Positions 53,417-64,000 of a DNA stretch of 64,000 nucleotides are shown one piece after another. The notes under the pieces are model-generated. The model saw nothing but the letters and a program-made list of their open reading frames with translations, had not been told where the DNA came from and did not search any database. Every line of letters starts with the position of its first letter. Positions within the stretch are counted from its first letter, which is position 1. Origin of the DNA: Herbaspirillum seropedicae (GTDB lineage: Bacteria > Pseudomonadota > Gammaproteobacteria > Burkholderiales > Burkholderiaceae_D). Position numbers and translations under genes: made by a program. The stretch is taken from the NCBI RefSeq assembly GCF_001040945.1, contig NZ_CP011930.1, positions 3,715,021 to 3,779,020 on the forward strand, written 5' to 3'.

Positions 53417-54730
53417 TCAGTGCAGACCCGGACGGCGCGCTTGCATCACACCGGCCACGGTCAGGAATGACCCGAAAACCACAATTCTATCATTCTCCCC
53501 TGCTCTGCTTAATGCATTTGCATAGGCAGCGGCGGGCGTGGTGAAGGTTTCGATGCTGCGCGCCGCGTCCCGCCTGAATTCTGGCTGCACGCCGGCTCCC
53601 AGCAGGGCGTCCTTGAGCTGTTGCGCGCTGGCCGCGCGCGGCAGCGGCAGGTCGGTCACGCACCAGTGGTCGATCTTGTCCTTCAGGTGCCCGATCACGC
53701 CTTCGATGTCCTTGTCCAGCATGGAGCCGAATACCGCGTAGGTGTAGGGATGGAAGCCCATGTTGTCCAGGTTCTGCGCCAGCGTGGCGGCGGCATGGGG
53801 ATTGTGGGCCACGTCCAGGATCACCAGCGGCTGGCCCGGCAGAACCTGGAAGCGGCCCGGCAGCTCCACCGTGGCCAGGCCGGTACGCACTTCCTGGGCC
53901 CCCACGGGCAGCACCTCGCGCAGCGCCTCGAGCGCGGCCAGCGCCGCCGAGGCGTTCAGCAGCTGGTTGGCCCCGCGCAGGCTGGGATAGGCCAGCGAAT
54001 TGCGGCGCATGCCGCGCCCGCCATAGGCCCATTGCTGCTTGTCGCCCTGGTAGTTGAAGTCGCGCCCCATGAGCCACAGGTCCGCACCGATCTTCTCGGC
54101 ATGGGCGATGAGCGACTTGGGCGGCAGCGGATCGCCGCACACGGCCACCTTGCCGGGACGGAAGATGCCGGCCTTCTCGAAGCCGATCTCTTCACGCGTC
54201 TCGCCCAGGTATTCGGTATGGTCGATATCGATGCTGGTGACGATGGCCACATCGGCATCGATCACATTGACCGCATCCAGGCGGCCGCCCAGGCCGACTT
54301 CGAGGATCACCACGTCCTGCCGGGCATCGGCCAGCAGCTTCATGATGGCCAGGGTGGTGAATTCGAAATAGGTCAGGGAGATATCGCCGCGCTGCGCCTC
54401 CACCGCCTCGAAGGCGGCGATCAGCTGGGCGTCGCTGGCCATGTCGCCGGACAGGCGCGCGCGCTCGTTGAAGTGCAGGAAATGCGGCTTCATGTAGAGG
54501 CCTACGCGGTAACCGGCGCGCAGCAGGATGGATTCCAGCATGGCGCAGGTGGAGCCCTTGCCATTGGTGCCGGCCACCATGATGACCGGGCAATCGAAGT
54601 GGATATCGAGCTTCTGCTTGACCTGCATGACGCGCTCCAGGCCCATGTCGATCTGCTTGAAGTGGCGTTGTTCCAGCAGGGCCAGCCATTCATTGAGGGT
54701 GGTGGGCGTGGGGGAGGCTTGGGAAGTCAT
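53417..54730 (-). CDS. folC: Folylpolyglutamate synthase / dihydrofolate synthase
   Basis: Bifunctional folate ligase, 437 aa. The ATP P-loop is MVAGTNGKGSTCAMLE (about 52-67), with downstream LEVGLGGRLDAVN and SIDIDHTEYLGET; the C-terminal Mur-ligase-type domain carries VILDVAHNPHAAATL. It starts with MTSQASPTPTTLNEWL. The accD gene upstream is separated by about 320 bp containing a terminator and REP-like repeats. Confidence 0.97.
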   Translation of the reverse strand: MTSQASPTPTTLNEWLALLEQRHFKQIDMGLERVMQVKQKLDIHFDCPVIMVAGTNGKGSTCAMLESILLRAGYRVGLYMKPHFLHFNERARLSGDMASDAQLIAAFEAVEAQRGDISLTYFEFTTLAIMKLLADARQDVVILEVGLGGRLDAVNVIDADVAIVTSIDIDHTEYLGETREEIGFEKAGIFRPGKVAVCGDPLPPKSLIAHAEKIGADLWLMGRDFNYQGDKQQWAYGGRGMRRNSLAYPSLRGANQLLNASAALAALEALREVLPVGAQEVRTGLATVELPGRFQVLPGQPLVILDVAHNPHAAATLAQNLDNMGFHPYTYAVFGSMLDKDIEGVIGHLKDKIDHWCVTDLPLPRAASAQQLKDALLGAGVQPEFRRDAARSIETFTTPAAAYANALSRAGENDRIVVFGSFLTVAGVMQARRPGLH

Positions 54731-54820
54731 GGCGCGTCTCGGTGGGTGAAGCTACTGCACAAAAACGAAATACGAATTACGAATTACGGGACTGTTCCGC
54801 AATCCATGCGATACAGATTG

Positions 54821-54858
54821 CCGTTCGTCCTGAGTAGCGGCATGACCGCGTATCGAAG
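54821..54858 (-). repeat. REP-like element, copy B
   Basis: 38-bp copy read on the minus strand: CTTCGATACG, a hairpin GCGG-TCATG-CCGC, CTACTCAG, GA and CGAACGG. The adjacent CCTGTCCTGAGCTCGCCGAAGG (54859-54880) is a related half-element. Confidence 0.8.
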
Positions 54859-54925
54859 CCTGTCCTGAGCTCGCCGAAGGGGCGCTCCGTCCTGGCTGGC
54901 TTGCACAATCCACAATCCTGTGCGC

Positions 54926-54963
54926 CTTCGATACGGCCCTGCGGGCCTACTCAGGTCGAACGG
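54926..54963 (+). repeat. REP-like element, copy C
   Basis: 38-bp copy on the plus strand, with hairpin GGCCC-TGC-GGGCC between CTTCGATACG-side and CTACTCAG-side blocks. Together with copy B it forms an inverted pair resembling a BIME. Confidence 0.8.
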
Positions 54964-54991
54964 TAGATGGGCGCTTCGAAAGAAGCATGTC

Positions 54992-55033
54992 AAAAAACAA
55001 GGCCCGGATTTGCACTTCTGCAAATCCGGGCCT
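54992..55033 (-). terminator. Terminator after accD
   Basis: Perfect 14-bp stem AGGCCCGGATTTGC / GCAAATCCGGGCCT with a 6-nt loop, followed on the minus strand by TGTTTTTTG. Confidence 0.95.
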
Positions 55034-55048
55034 GAAGTATAACGCTTA

Positions 55049-55918
55049 TCAGGAAACCGTTTCGGCGGCCTGGTTTTGCAGCAGCGCCAGCAGATGGGCG
55101 ATTTCCTCACGCATCTTGCGGCGGTCGACGATCATGTCGATGGCGCCCTTGGTGACCAGGAATTCAGCACGCTGGAAGCCTTCAGGCAGCTTCTCGCGCA
55201 CCGTGTTCTCGATCACGCGCGGGCCGGCAAAGCCGATCAGGGCCTTGGGTTCGGCCATCACCACATCGCCCATGAAGGCAAACGAGGCCGACACGCCGCC
55301 CATGGTGGGGTCGGTCAGCACGCTGATGAAGGGCAGTTTCTTTTCCGACAGCTTGGTCAGCATGGCCGTGGTCTTGGCCATCTGCATCAGCGACAGCAGG
55401 CCTTCCTGCATGCGCGCACCGCCCGTGGCGGTGATGCAGATGAAGGGCACCTTCTGCTCCAGCGCCGCCTGGGCGCCGCGCACAAAGCGCTCGCCGACCA
55501 CAGAGCCCATGGAGCCGCCCATGAATTCGAACTCGAAGCAGGCCACCACGACCGGCAGGGTCATGATGGCGCCGCCCATGACCACCATGGCGTCGGTTTC
55601 GCCGGTGGATTCCATGGCGTCCTTGAGACGATCGGGGTACTTCTTGCTGTCCTTGAACTTCAGGGTATCGACCGGCAGGGCTTCCTGACCGATCTCATAG
55701 CGGCCGCCTTCGTCGAGCAGGGCATCGAGACGAGCGCGGGCGCGGATGCGCATGTGGTGGCTGCACTTGGGGCAGACATGCAGGTTGGATTCCAGGTCGG
55801 TACGGTACAGCACCGCTTCGCAGGAGGGGCACTTGACCCACAAACCTTCCGGGATGGCTTTGCGGCTGGTGGAGCCGCGTTGAATCTGGGGTGGCAATAA
55901 CTTCTCGAGCCAGCTCAT
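55049..55918 (-). CDS. accD: Acetyl-CoA carboxylase carboxyltransferase subunit beta
   Basis: Beta subunit of the carboxyltransferase that makes malonyl-CoA in fatty-acid synthesis. It is 289 aa. The N-terminal zinc ribbon has C30, C33, C49 and C52 (CPSC ... CPKC). The crotonase-like domain shows [26 protein letters not shown] and [16 protein letters not shown] 55918 ([10 protein letters not shown]) is the family start. It lies downstream of trpA, past a terminator. Confidence 0.98.
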   Translation of the reverse strand: MSWLEKLLPPQIQRGSTSRKAIPEGLWVKCPSCEAVLYRTDLESNLHVCPKCSHHMRIRARARLDALLDEGGRYEIGQEALPVDTLKFKDSKKYPDRLKDAMESTGETDAMVVMGGAIMTLPVVVACFEFEFMGGSMGSVVGERFVRGAQAALEQKVPFICITATGGARMQEGLLSLMQMAKTTAMLTKLSEKKLPFISVLTDPTMGGVSASFAFMGDVVMAEPKALIGFAGPRVIENTVREKLPEGFQRAEFLVTKGAIDMIVDRRKMREEIAHLLALLQNQAAETVS

Positions 55919-56052
55919 AGAGACCTCATAGATTTTTCCGGTGGCGCGCATTGTACCAGAGCCCACCGAGGGCGGATGTAAAGCACGGTCATGCTTTCCG
56001 GCAGGCAAGAACATCTCCTGTTCCTGCGGGCAGCAGCTGCGGTCGCCTTGTC

Positions 56053-56086
56053 AAAAAACAAAGCCTCCGGCAGCCACCGGAGGCTT
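56053..56086 (-). terminator. Terminator after trpA
   Basis: Minus-strand stem AAGCCTCCGG / CCGGAGGCTT with a 6-nt loop, then TGTTTTTTG. It should limit read-through from trpFBA into accD. Confidence 0.9.
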
Positions 56087-56130
56087 GTCACTTCCTTCCC
56101 CCCTGCCCTGGCGGGCCGAGGTCACCCCCT

Positions 56131-56928
56131 TCAGGCATCCAGCGCCTGGCGGATATCGGTGACGAAGGCTTGCACCGCGTCACAGGCCTGGTCTTGCGGG
56201 GTATTTTCCAGTTCGGCGATGATGCGGCTGCCGATGACGACCGCATCGGCCACGCTGCCCACGGTACGGGCGGTAGCGCCGTCACGGATGCCAAAGCCCA
56301 CCGCAATGGGCAGCTTCACATGCTGGCGGATGGCGGCGATGCGCTCGGCCACTTCAGCCGTATCGATGTGACCCGCGCCGGTCACGCCCTTGAGCGAGAC
56401 GTAGTAGCAGAAGCCGCTGCTGACGGCCGCCACCTGGCGGATGCGCTCTTGCGAGGAGGTCGGCGCCAGCAGGAAGATCGGGTCCATGCCCTTGGCCTGC
56501 ATCTTCTGGGCGAATTCTTCACATTCCTCGGGCGGATAGTCCACCACGATAGTGCCATCCACGCCCGCTTCGCTGGCCGCCGCGATGAAGGCGTCCACGC
56601 CAAAGCGCTCGATCGGATTGGCATAGCCCATCAGCACGATGGGGGTGTGGGTATTGGTCTTGCGGAATTCGCGCACGTAGCCCAGCACGTCATGGGTGCT
56701 GATGCCGAATTTCAGGGCGCGCTCGCAAGCGCGCTGGATCACCGGGCCTTCGGCCATGGGGTCGGAGAATGGCACGCCCAGCTCGAGGATATCCACGCCA
56801 CCGGCCACCAGCGCGTGCAGCAGCGGCACGGTCAGCTCGGGGGCCGGGTCGCCGGCGGTGATGAAAGTGATCAGGGCCTTGCGCTTTTGCTCGGCCAGTT
56901 GGGAAAAGGTGGTCTGGATTCTGGACAT
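56131..56928 (-). CDS. trpA: Tryptophan synthase alpha chain
   Basis: Cleaves indole-3-glycerol phosphate to indole, which is channelled to TrpB. It is 265 aa. Motifs: [27 protein letters not shown] (catalytic Glu and Asp) and [15 protein letters not shown] (phosphate loop). ATG 56928 ([11 protein letters not shown]) is chosen on family start; the frame is open upstream into the trpB region. It lies 76 bp after trpB. Confidence 0.98.
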   Translation of the reverse strand: MSRIQTTFSQLAEQKRKALITFITAGDPAPELTVPLLHALVAGGVDILELGVPFSDPMAEGPVIQRACERALKFGISTHDVLGYVREFRKTNTHTPIVLMGYANPIERFGVDAFIAAASEAGVDGTIVVDYPPEECEEFAQKMQAKGMDPIFLLAPTSSQERIRQVAAVSSGFCYYVSLKGVTGAGHIDTAEVAERIAAIRQHVKLPIAVGFGIRDGATARTVGSVADAVVIGSRIIAELENTPQDQACDAVQAFVTDIRQALDA

Positions 56929-57004
56929 GATGTTGTGAAGTTTTTTGTCGAACCAGCCGGCAGGCCCACAAGGACCGGCCGGCACGTGCGGGCCAGGCCG
57001 GGGA

Positions 57005-58264
<1,260 letters not shown>

Positions 58265-58292
58265 GATGTTCCTCTGAAACTCTTTAAGGGGG

Positions 58293-58961
58293 CTACGCCG
58301 AGGTAGCATCGGCCAGACGCACAGCCTGGATGAAGGCTTCGATCCTGGCGGCGTCCTTGATGCCCTTGGCGGCCTCGACACCACTGCTGATGTCGACCGC
58401 GTAGGGACGAACGCCTGCGACCGCCTCAGTGACGTTGTGTACGCTCAAGCCACCACTCAAAACGGCCCGAGGCGCGAGTTCTTTTGGAATGAGAGACCAA
58501 TCGAAAACCTTTCCGCTGCCGCCATACTCCTCGACCAGGGTGTCGAGCAGCAATCCGGTGAAAAACGGACTGGCAGAGCGATATGCCTGCTCATATTCTA
58601 ACAAATCCGCGGGCTGCGTCGAACTTCCTATTCTGGCGGCGCGCATGAAGGGTCTGACAACGGCGCGGGCAATCGCCGCGCACTGCTCGGGCGTCTCGTC
58701 GCCATGGAACTGCAGCACGGTCAGCGGCGCCTGGGCCAGCACCTGCTGCACCTCGTCCAGGGTGGGATTGACGAACAGGCCGACGATGCTCACGAACGGC
58801 GGCACGGCGCGCGCCAGTTCGCCCGCGCGCTCGGGTGTGACGTAGCGCGGGCTCTTGGGATAGAACACCAGGCCCATCGCGTCGGCGCCAGCGGCCACGG
58901 TGGCGCGGACATCCTCTTCACGGGTCAGGCCGCAGATCTTGATGCGGGTACGGTGCGTCAT
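58293..58961 (-). CDS. trpF: Phosphoribosylanthranilate isomerase
   Basis: TIM-barrel isomerase of tryptophan synthesis, 222 aa. The catalytic Cys is in [10 protein letters not shown] and the Asp in [21 protein letters not shown] and VDISSGVE complete the family pattern. ATG 58961 ([11 protein letters not shown]) has AGAGG upstream; an earlier ATG at 58979 is possible. truA ends only 9 bp before it, so truA and the trp genes may share a transcript. Confidence 0.97.
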   Translation of the reverse strand: MTHRTRIKICGLTREEDVRATVAAGADAMGLVFYPKSPRYVTPERAGELARAVPPFVSIVGLFVNPTLDEVQQVLAQAPLTVLQFHGDETPEQCAAIARAVVRPFMRAARIGSSTQPADLLEYEQAYRSASPFFTGLLLDTLVEEYGGSGKVFDWSLIPKELAPRAVLSGGLSVHNVTEAVAGVRPYAVDISSGVEAAKGIKDAARIEAFIQAVRLADATSA

Positions 58962-58988
58962 GGACTTGCCTCTTTGCAAATACGTGGA

Positions 58989-59891
58989 TTACAGCCAGGG
59001 CCAGGCGCGGCTCTCCTGCGGCAGCGCCCAGGCATCGGGATAGTCTACCCGCGCCAGGTAAAGCCCGTCGGGCATGAAGGTCGGCGCGGCGCGGCTGCGG
59101 TCGCGCAGGGCCAGCACCTGGCCCATCCAGTCGGGCTCCTGCTTGCCGCTGCCGACCACCACCAGCGAGCCGACGATATTGCGCACCATGTGATGCAGGA
59201 AGGCATTGGCCTTGAGGGTAAAGACAATCATGTCGCCATGGCGGCGCACCGCGATGCTTTCCATCTTGCGCACTGGCGACTTGGCCTGGCATTCGACGGC
59301 GCGAAAGCTCGTGAAATCATGCTCGCCGATGAGGTGCTGGGCGGCGCGGTGCATGCGGTCGGCGTCCAGCGGACGGAAGGTCCAGCCGGCCTTGCCGGCC
59401 AAGAGCGGTGTGCGCACGGCGTGGTTGTAGAGCACGTAGTGATAGGTACGGGCAATGGCCGAAAAGCGCGCATGGAAGCCGAACTGCGACAGGCTGTCCG
59501 CCCCCGCGCGATCGGCCCCATGCAGCTCAGCGGCCTGGCTGGCGGCACTGGCGATGGCGGCGTCATCCACATAGGGCAGTTCGCAGGCCCAGCGCACGGC
59601 AATGGTGGGCGGCAGGAAGGCATTGGTGCCGCGCACCCAGGAAAAGCTGTCGCGGGCGATGGGGGTATCGAAATGGACGATCTGCTCCAGCGCATGCACG
59701 CCGGAGTCGGTGCGGCCCGCACAGGTGGTGGCGATGGGCTGGGTGCTGAAGCGCTGCAGCGCGGCTTCCAGCTGATCCTGTACGGTCTGCCGGTGTGGCT
59801 GGGTCTGCCAGCCCTGCCAAGAAGCGCCGTCGTATTGCACGCCCAGCACCACGCGGCGCAGGCCTTCGGCTTGGGGATCGAGTTCTGTCAT
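58989..59891 (-). CDS. truA: tRNA pseudouridine(38-40) synthase TruA
   Basis: Makes pseudouridine at positions 38-40 of tRNA anticodon arms, 300 aa. The catalytic Asp62 is in [11 protein letters not shown]; further motifs are [12 protein letters not shown] and [16 protein letters not shown] 59891 is chosen on family start; the frame is open to 59957. It stands between fimV (with a terminator) and trpF. Confidence 0.97.
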   Translation of the reverse strand: MTELDPQAEGLRRVVLGVQYDGASWQGWQTQPHRQTVQDQLEAALQRFSTQPIATTCAGRTDSGVHALEQIVHFDTPIARDSFSWVRGTNAFLPPTIAVRWACELPYVDDAAIASAASQAAELHGADRAGADSLSQFGFHARFSAIARTYHYVLYNHAVRTPLLAGKAGWTFRPLDADRMHRAAQHLIGEHDFTSFRAVECQAKSPVRKMESIAVRRHGDMIVFTLKANAFLHHMVRNIVGSLVVVGSGKQEPDWMGQVLALRDRSRAAPTFMPDGLYLARVDYPDAWALPQESRAWPWL

Positions 59892-59950
59892 GGAATCTGG
59901 CTGGCCGGCGGCGCGCACTCCGTGTCCGGGGTGCCGCGGCCGGCTCGATG

Positions 59951-59982
59951 AAAACAAACGGGCAGCTCATGCGAGCTGCCCG
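59951..59982 (-). terminator. Terminator after fimV
   Basis: Minus-strand 10-bp stem CGGGCAGCTC / GAGCTGCCCG with a 4-nt loop, then TTTGTTTT. Confidence 0.9.
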
Positions 59983-60019
59983 CGAGATGACGCTATTGTA
60001 ATCGCTCAGGCCAAAGGCT

Positions 60020-62710
60020 TCAGCCCAGGCCGGCCATCATTTGCTTGGCCCGCGCCACCTGGGCGTCGTTGCCGCCGCGCATGACTTCTTCCAGCAGTTC
60101 GCGCGCACCTTCCTTGTCGCCGATTTCCTCGTAGGCGGCGGCCAGGTCCAGCTTGGTCGTCATTTCTGCCTCGAAGGCCGATTCCTCGTCCTCTTCCAGC
60201 AGGTTGGTGGCCGACGGCGGTGCGCTGGCTTCATCGGGCAGGCTCAGGTCCAGGTCGGAGAGGCTGCTGGCCTGGGGCTGGTCATCCAGGCTGTCCAGCA
60301 GCGTCGAGGCCGAGGCGGCTGCGGTGGAAGCCGGCAGCAAGGGCTCGTCGGCGTCGGGCTTGGCGCCGTTCTCCAGGTCGAGGTCGAAGTCGATATCCTT
60401 GCCCAGGTCCATCGGTGCAGGCGCCGGGGTGGCGTCGGCGCGGATCTCGGCGCTCTTGAAGTCATCGAGATCGAACTCCATGCCGGCCTCTTCCGGCTCC
60501 GGCTCGGGTTCCGGCTCAGGCTGGCCGCCGTAGAGCGGATTGGTCGGATCGATCTCCAGGCCCAGCGCGGCCGCCTTGACCCAGGTTTCGTTGAGACCGC
60601 CGCTGAGCGCGTGCAGGTTCAGGGCCACCCGGTTGAAGGCCGCCACGTCGTTGCGCTTGGCGTAGATCTCCAGCAGCTTGGCGTGCAAGGCCTGGCGCTC
60701 CGGCTGGGTCTGCAGGGCCAGCTTGAGGATGTCCTCGGCCTGCTCGTCGCGGCCGTAGGCGATGTACATGTCAGCTTCGGTGATGGGATCGACCGGGGCT
60801 TCTTCGGCGACCGTTTCGGCCACGGCAACCGGCTCGGCAACGGCCTCCACAGCAGGCTCAGCGCTGACCGGCGGCTCCGGCTCCGCCGCCACGGCGGCTG
60901 CGACCGGCTCAGGCTCGGGTACGCTCGCAGGCTCAGGTTCGACGGCGGGCTCGGCGGCCGCCGCTTCATCCTTTTTCTTGCGCCGACGCATGGCCAGCAC
61001 CCCGCCGCCACCGGCCAGCAGCGCGACCAGCACGCCTGCGCCAGCCAGCACGTAGGGGTTTTCCTTGATCTTGTCGACGAAGCTGCCACCGGACTTCTCG
61101 GCCGGCTTGGCCGCCATCGGGGGCGTGGCGGCAGGTGCTGGCGCTGGGGCCGGCGCAGGAGCCGCCGCCGCAGGCGCATCAGCAGCAGGTGTCGCGCCCT
61201 CGGCTGGCTTGACCTCGGCGTTGGCCGCCGGGGCTGCCGCTGCGGGCGATTCGGGCTTGGCCTCCTTCTGTTGCGCGCTGAGGTCGGCAATGGTCTTGTT
61301 CTTCAGCTCCAGCAGCTTCTGCAGGTTGTCGACGTTCTTTTCGAGATCCTTGACGCGGTCGTTGGCTTCGGCCAGGGCGCGTTCGGCCGCGGCCTTATCC
61401 TCGGCGGCGGCAGCGCCAGCGTTACCGGTCTTGCCACGGCCCTTGTTGGCGCGCGATAGCTCCAGCCGGTCGCGTGCTTCCTGTGCGCCCGAACGTTCTT
61501 CCACCCGCGTGGTGATCTTGCCACCGCCGCTCTGGCGGCTGGCGCCGGGCTTGCCGGCCGGCGCACTGGCGACCTGGCCCGCGAGCTTGTTGCGGTAGGC
61601 GTTGAAATCCTGGGCCTGGGCCACCACCATGCCACGCGCTTCAGTCTGATCCACGGCGGCAGCGGTGGGCTGGTCGGGAATGGACAAGATCTTGCCGGCG
61701 CGCAGGCGGTTGATGTTGTTGCCCATGAAGGCGTCCGGATTGGCGCGATACAGGGCGATGAGCATCTGGTCCAGCGAAACGTTGGCCTGCTGGTTGCGGG
61801 CTGCGATGCCAGCCAGCGTGTCGCCCGGCTTGACGCGATAATCCCCCGTCTTGCCAGCCGGCGCAGCAGCAGCCTGGCCGGTGGCGCCCTGCACTGGCGC
61901 GGCAGGTGCTGCGGCAGAGGGGCTGGCGGAAGCCGGCGTGCTGTCGGGTGCAGCCTGCTGGCGACGGATCAATTCTTCGGCCAGCGCCGACGGTGCGGGC
62001 CGCTGGACGATATTGCTGGCGGGCTCTTCGCTGCTCACAGGGATCGGCGCGCTGCTCGTCGGCGCGGCAGGGGCTGCAGCAGCAGGCGCTGCCGTAGTAG
62101 AGGCAGACGCCGCCGCAGGTGCGGGTGCTGCCGCAGCAGCGGCCTGGGTTGCCGCAGCCGGGGCTGGCGCCGGTTCTGCCGCCGCAGCGGGCGCTGCCGG
62201 CGCAGCAGCGGCCTCGCCCTTGGCGGCGGCGCCTACGGCATTGCTCGGCGTCAGGGGCGCGACCTGGGCATTGCGCGGCGACTTGCTGTCGGCCGGGTCG
62301 AGCAGGAATGTATATTCACGGATCAGGCGGGAATCGCCGGCGCTCAACTCCAGCAGCAGATCGACGAAGGGATCGCTGACCGGCTGGGACGAACTGATGC
62401 GGATGAAATGGCGGCCCTGGCGCTGCTCCACCGCGAAGGACAGCGAACCAAGCACCGGGTTGTAATCGACATTGGCGCGCCGGAAGGCTTCGGCGGGGGC
62501 CAGTTTGGCGGAGAGCTTGCCGGCCTCTTCGGCGCTGACGGCCGTGACTTCGATCTCGGCCCGCAGCGGCTGGCCCAACGCGGACAGCACGGTCAGCTTG
62601 CCCAAGGAGGCCGCCTGCGCGCCCAGCGGGACGGCCAGCGCCAGGGCCACGGCGGCGCTCAGGGTCTTGATCTGGGACAGGTGCGGCTTCTTGTTGGTAT
62701 TCAGAGGCAT
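60020..62710 (-). CDS. fimV: FimV/HubP-type polar landmark and peptidoglycan-binding protein
   Basis: Large inner-membrane protein (896 aa) that anchors type IV pilus and chemotaxis functions at cell poles in other bacteria. A signal peptide (to about 33, AQAA) and the FimV N-terminal domain (LGKLTVLSALGQPLRAEIE) are followed by an Ala/Pro-rich region and a LysM domain (about 288-340, YRVKPGDTLAGIAARNQ). Then come a coiled coil near 430-480, another Ala/Pro linker, a TM helix (about 550-570) and an acidic cytoplasmic part. That part has TPR-like repeats and a C-terminal FimV domain (KLDLAAAYEEIGDKEGARELLEEV). Its place between asd and truA is the usual one in beta- and gammaproteobacteria. 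Confidence 0.95.
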   Translation of the reverse strand: MPLNTNKKPHLSQIKTLSAAVALALAVPLGAQAASLGKLTVLSALGQPLRAEIEVTAVSAEEAGKLSAKLAPAEAFRRANVDYNPVLGSLSFAVEQRQGRHFIRISSSQPVSDPFVDLLLELSAGDSRLIREYTFLLDPADSKSPRNAQVAPLTPSNAVGAAAKGEAAAAPAAPAAAAEPAPAPAAATQAAAAAAPAPAAASASTTAAPAAAAPAAPTSSAPIPVSSEEPASNIVQRPAPSALAEELIRRQQAAPDSTPASASPSAAAPAAPVQGATGQAAAAPAGKTGDYRVKPGDTLAGIAARNQQANVSLDQMLIALYRANPDAFMGNNINRLRAGKILSIPDQPTAAAVDQTEARGMVVAQAQDFNAYRNKLAGQVASAPAGKPGASRQSGGGKITTRVEERSGAQEARDRLELSRANKGRGKTGNAGAAAAEDKAAAERALAEANDRVKDLEKNVDNLQKLLELKNKTIADLSAQQKEAKPESPAAAAPAANAEVKPAEGATPAADAPAAAAPAPAPAPAPAATPPMAAKPAEKSGGSFVDKIKENPYVLAGAGVLVALLAGGGGVLAMRRRKKKDEAAAAEPAVEPEPASVPEPEPVAAAVAAEPEPPVSAEPAVEAVAEPVAVAETVAEEAPVDPITEADMYIAYGRDEQAEDILKLALQTQPERQALHAKLLEIYAKRNDVAAFNRVALNLHALSGGLNETWVKAAALGLEIDPTNPLYGGQPEPEPEPEPEEAGMEFDLDDFKSAEIRADATPAPAPMDLGKDIDFDLDLENGAKPDADEPLLPASTAAASASTLLDSLDDQPQASSLSDLDLSLPDEASAPPSATNLLEEDEESAFEAEMTTKLDLAAAYEEIGDKEGARELLEEVMRGGNDAQVARAKQMMAGLG

Positions 62711-62978
62711 GTTTTAATTAACTTAGAGAAACGTTCCGCTGGAAACCCGTCACGCTCGCATTGGATTCGGTGGAAGCCGTGAATGGGGCTGGTGTTGCGC
62801 GGCCTGGCATGGCGGCCGGCGCCACTTCCACACCTTGCTCCAGGCGATTCGCCTGGGCGAATGAGCAGGATCAAGGGGGCAGCACAAATCCATTTCATCA
62901 AATCCAGCAGCGCGACGACCACTACCGTACTCGCATGTTGGTTTTCATGAAATGAATGGGCTTTTCAAATTATCATCA

Positions 62979-63004
62979 AGTACTTACACCCGCAAGTGTA
63001 CTTA
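62979..63004. promoter_or_regulatory. Nested inverted repeats upstream of fimV
   Basis: AAGTAC (62979-62984) pairs with GTACTT (62999-63004), and TACAC (62986-62990) pairs with GTGTA (62997-63001). They lie upstream of fimV beside a candidate minus-strand promoter, so a regulator site is possible. Confidence 0.35.
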
Positions 63005-63019
63005 ACTTCTCAAGATGAG

Positions 63020-63058
63020 AAAAACCCGCCGCCCCTCCCTTGCGGGAAGAGCGGCGGG
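63020..63058 (-). terminator. Terminator after asd
   Basis: Minus-strand stem CCCGCCGC / GCGGCGGG around an 18-nt interior, followed by TTTTTC. Confidence 0.85.
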
Positions 63059-63139
63059 CTATTGTTGCAGACTGACAACGGGATAGGCAAGTGCTATCGC
63101 GCTTAAACCACATCCAGCCTGCTCAGCTTGTCACGCAAA

Positions 63140-64000
63140 TTACGCCAGGTTGCCCAGGATGATGCGCAGCATGCGACGCAGCGGTTCGGCCGCGCCCCAC
63201 AGCAGCTGGTCGCCGATGACGAAGGCCGAGATATATTCCGGACCCTGGTTCAGCTTGCGCACGCGCCCCACGCCGATCTCGAGGCCGCCGGTGATGGACG
63301 CCGGGGTCAGCTCCTTGACCGTGATGGCGCGGTCATTGGGCACCCACTTCACCCACTGGTTGCCGGCGCGGATGATGGACTCGATCTCGGCCAGGGGCAG
63401 GTCGCGCTTGAGCTTGATGGTCAGCGCCAGGCTGTGGCAGCGCATGGCGCCGATGCGCACGCACAGGCCGTCGACCGGGATGATCTGCTCGTTGCCGAGG
63501 ATCTTGTTGACTTCGGCCTGGCCCTTCCACTCTTCCTTGGACTGGCCGTTTTCCAGTTGGGCATCGATCCAGGGGATCAGGCCACCGGCCAGCGGCGCGC
63601 CGAAGAACTCGGTGGGCACGTCTTCACGGATGGTCTTGGCGACCTTGCGGTCGATGTCCAGGATGGCCGAGGACGGGGTGGCCAGCTCGTCGGCGACCGC
63701 CGCGTTGATCACGCCCATGCCCTTCAACAGTTCGCGCATGTGATTGGCGCCGCCGCCGGAAGCAGCCTGGTAGGTCATGGAGCTGACCCACTCGACCAGG
63801 CCTTCCTTGAACAGGCCGCCCACGCCCATCAGCAGGATGGAGTTGGTGCAATTGCCGCCGATGTAGTTCTTCACACCCTTGGCCAGCGCATCCTTGATGA
63901 CGTTGTTGTTGACCGGGTCCAGCACGATGACGGCGTCATCCTTCATCCGCAGCGAGGACGCGGCATCGATCCAGTAGCCGTCCCAGCCGGCAGCGCGCAG
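63140..64000 (-). CDS. asd: Aspartate-semialdehyde dehydrogenase, N-terminus outside window
   Basis: Makes aspartate semialdehyde for lysine, methionine and threonine synthesis, and so feeds DapA. The minus frame is open from the right edge: the last 54 bases of the window encode [18 protein letters not shown], in frame with [17 protein letters not shown]. About 287 residues are present and roughly the first 80 are missing. The catalytic Cys is in IGGNCTNS. The sequence matches the long gammaproteobacterial-type Asd ([32 protein letters not shown]). The gene ends in LGNLA. Confidence 0.96.
   Translation of the reverse strand: MRAAGWDGYWIDAASSLRMKDDAVIVLDPVNNNVIKDALAKGVKNYIGGNCTNSILLMGVGGLFKEGLVEWVSSMTYQAASGGGANHMRELLKGMGVINAAVADELATPSSAILDIDRKVAKTIREDVPTEFFGAPLAGGLIPWIDAQLENGQSKEEWKGQAEVNKILGNEQIIPVDGLCVRIGAMRCHSLALTIKLKRDLPLAEIESIIRAGNQWVKWVPNDRAITVKELTPASITGGLEIGVGRVRKLNQGPEYISAFVIGDQLLWGAAEPLRRMLRIILGNLA

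Larger units (their letters stand above)
54731..55048. other. Gene-free region between folC and accD with REP-like elements
   Basis: 318 bp: TACGAAT-type short repeats near folC (54768-54788), two REP-like elements in opposite orientation, and the accD terminator. The folC promoter must lie here if the terminator is efficient, but I cannot point to it. Confidence 0.6.
62711..63139. other. Intergenic region between asd and fimV
   Basis: 429 bp: the asd terminator, nested inverted repeats at 62979-63004, an A+T-rich block with a minus-strand GATAAT-like -10 near 62970, and an unremarkable stretch up to fimV. A GTG-started 73-codon minus frame overlaps the fimV start but is not convincing. Confidence 0.5.

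Noticed and set aside
62701..62922. 73-codon minus-strand frame overlapping the fimV start, with a hydrophobic N-terminus
   Set aside because: It needs a GTG start without a Shine-Dalgarno, and after residue 22 the sequence is Arg/Pro/Gly-rich filler. It could be a translated upstream ORF, but nothing supports it.

Overview
The window looks like chromosomal DNA of a GC-rich betaproteobacterium of the order Burkholderiales, most likely Oxalobacteraceae close to Herbaspirillum. This is inferred from codon use, from the gene order asd-fimV-truA-trpFBA-accD-folC-SPOR-cvpA-purF, and from protein family types; no database search was run. I see no rRNA, tRNA, CRISPR array, prophage or insertion sequence.

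Left part (1-26.5 kb), accessory and catabolic. A two-partner secretion pair is read leftward: a TpsB/FhaC-type transporter, then a very large TpsA/CdiA-type exoprotein that runs off the left edge. Next comes a purine-degradation region: uraH on the minus strand, then on the plus strand a LysR-type regulator, a fused uraD-allC gene, an 8-oxoguanine deaminase, a purine permease, xdhA-xdhB-xdhC and guaD. Together these convert guanine, 8-oxoguanine, hypoxanthine and xanthine to urate and process the later ureide intermediates. Uricase, allantoinase and ureidoglycolate lyase are not in the window. An iron-uptake block (two paralogous TonB-dependent siderophore receptors and piuC) lies between uraH and the rest.

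Middle (25.8-38 kb). A TetR regulator lies divergent from a tripartite drug-efflux operon (outer-membrane factor, EmrA-like adaptor, EmrB-like MFS pump) whose promoter overlaps a palindromic operator. Then come mutS with an unknown exported protein, slyD, a ribosomal-oxygenase (YcfD/RoxA) gene that looks leaderless, and a small Ala/Pro/Lys lipoprotein with a long, palindrome-rich leader.

Right part (38.2-64 kb), mostly housekeeping on the minus strand: MBL hydrolase, bamC, dapA, trpS, a site-2 protease, a YciO-type protein, htpX, a PHP phosphoesterase, an alpha/beta hydrolase and a patatin. After one plus-strand LOG gene come a Cys/Met-metabolism PLP enzyme, purF, cvpA, a SPOR protein, folC, accD, trpA, trpB, trpF, truA, fimV and the 3' part of asd.

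The most unusual non-coding region is 15.07-15.82 kb. It holds a REP-like hairpin, a 27-bp tandem repeat and a hairpin with 25-bp perfect outer arms. Two more copies of the REP-like element sit at 54.8-55.0 kb, with stems that appear to co-vary. Several operator-like palindromes are listed separately.
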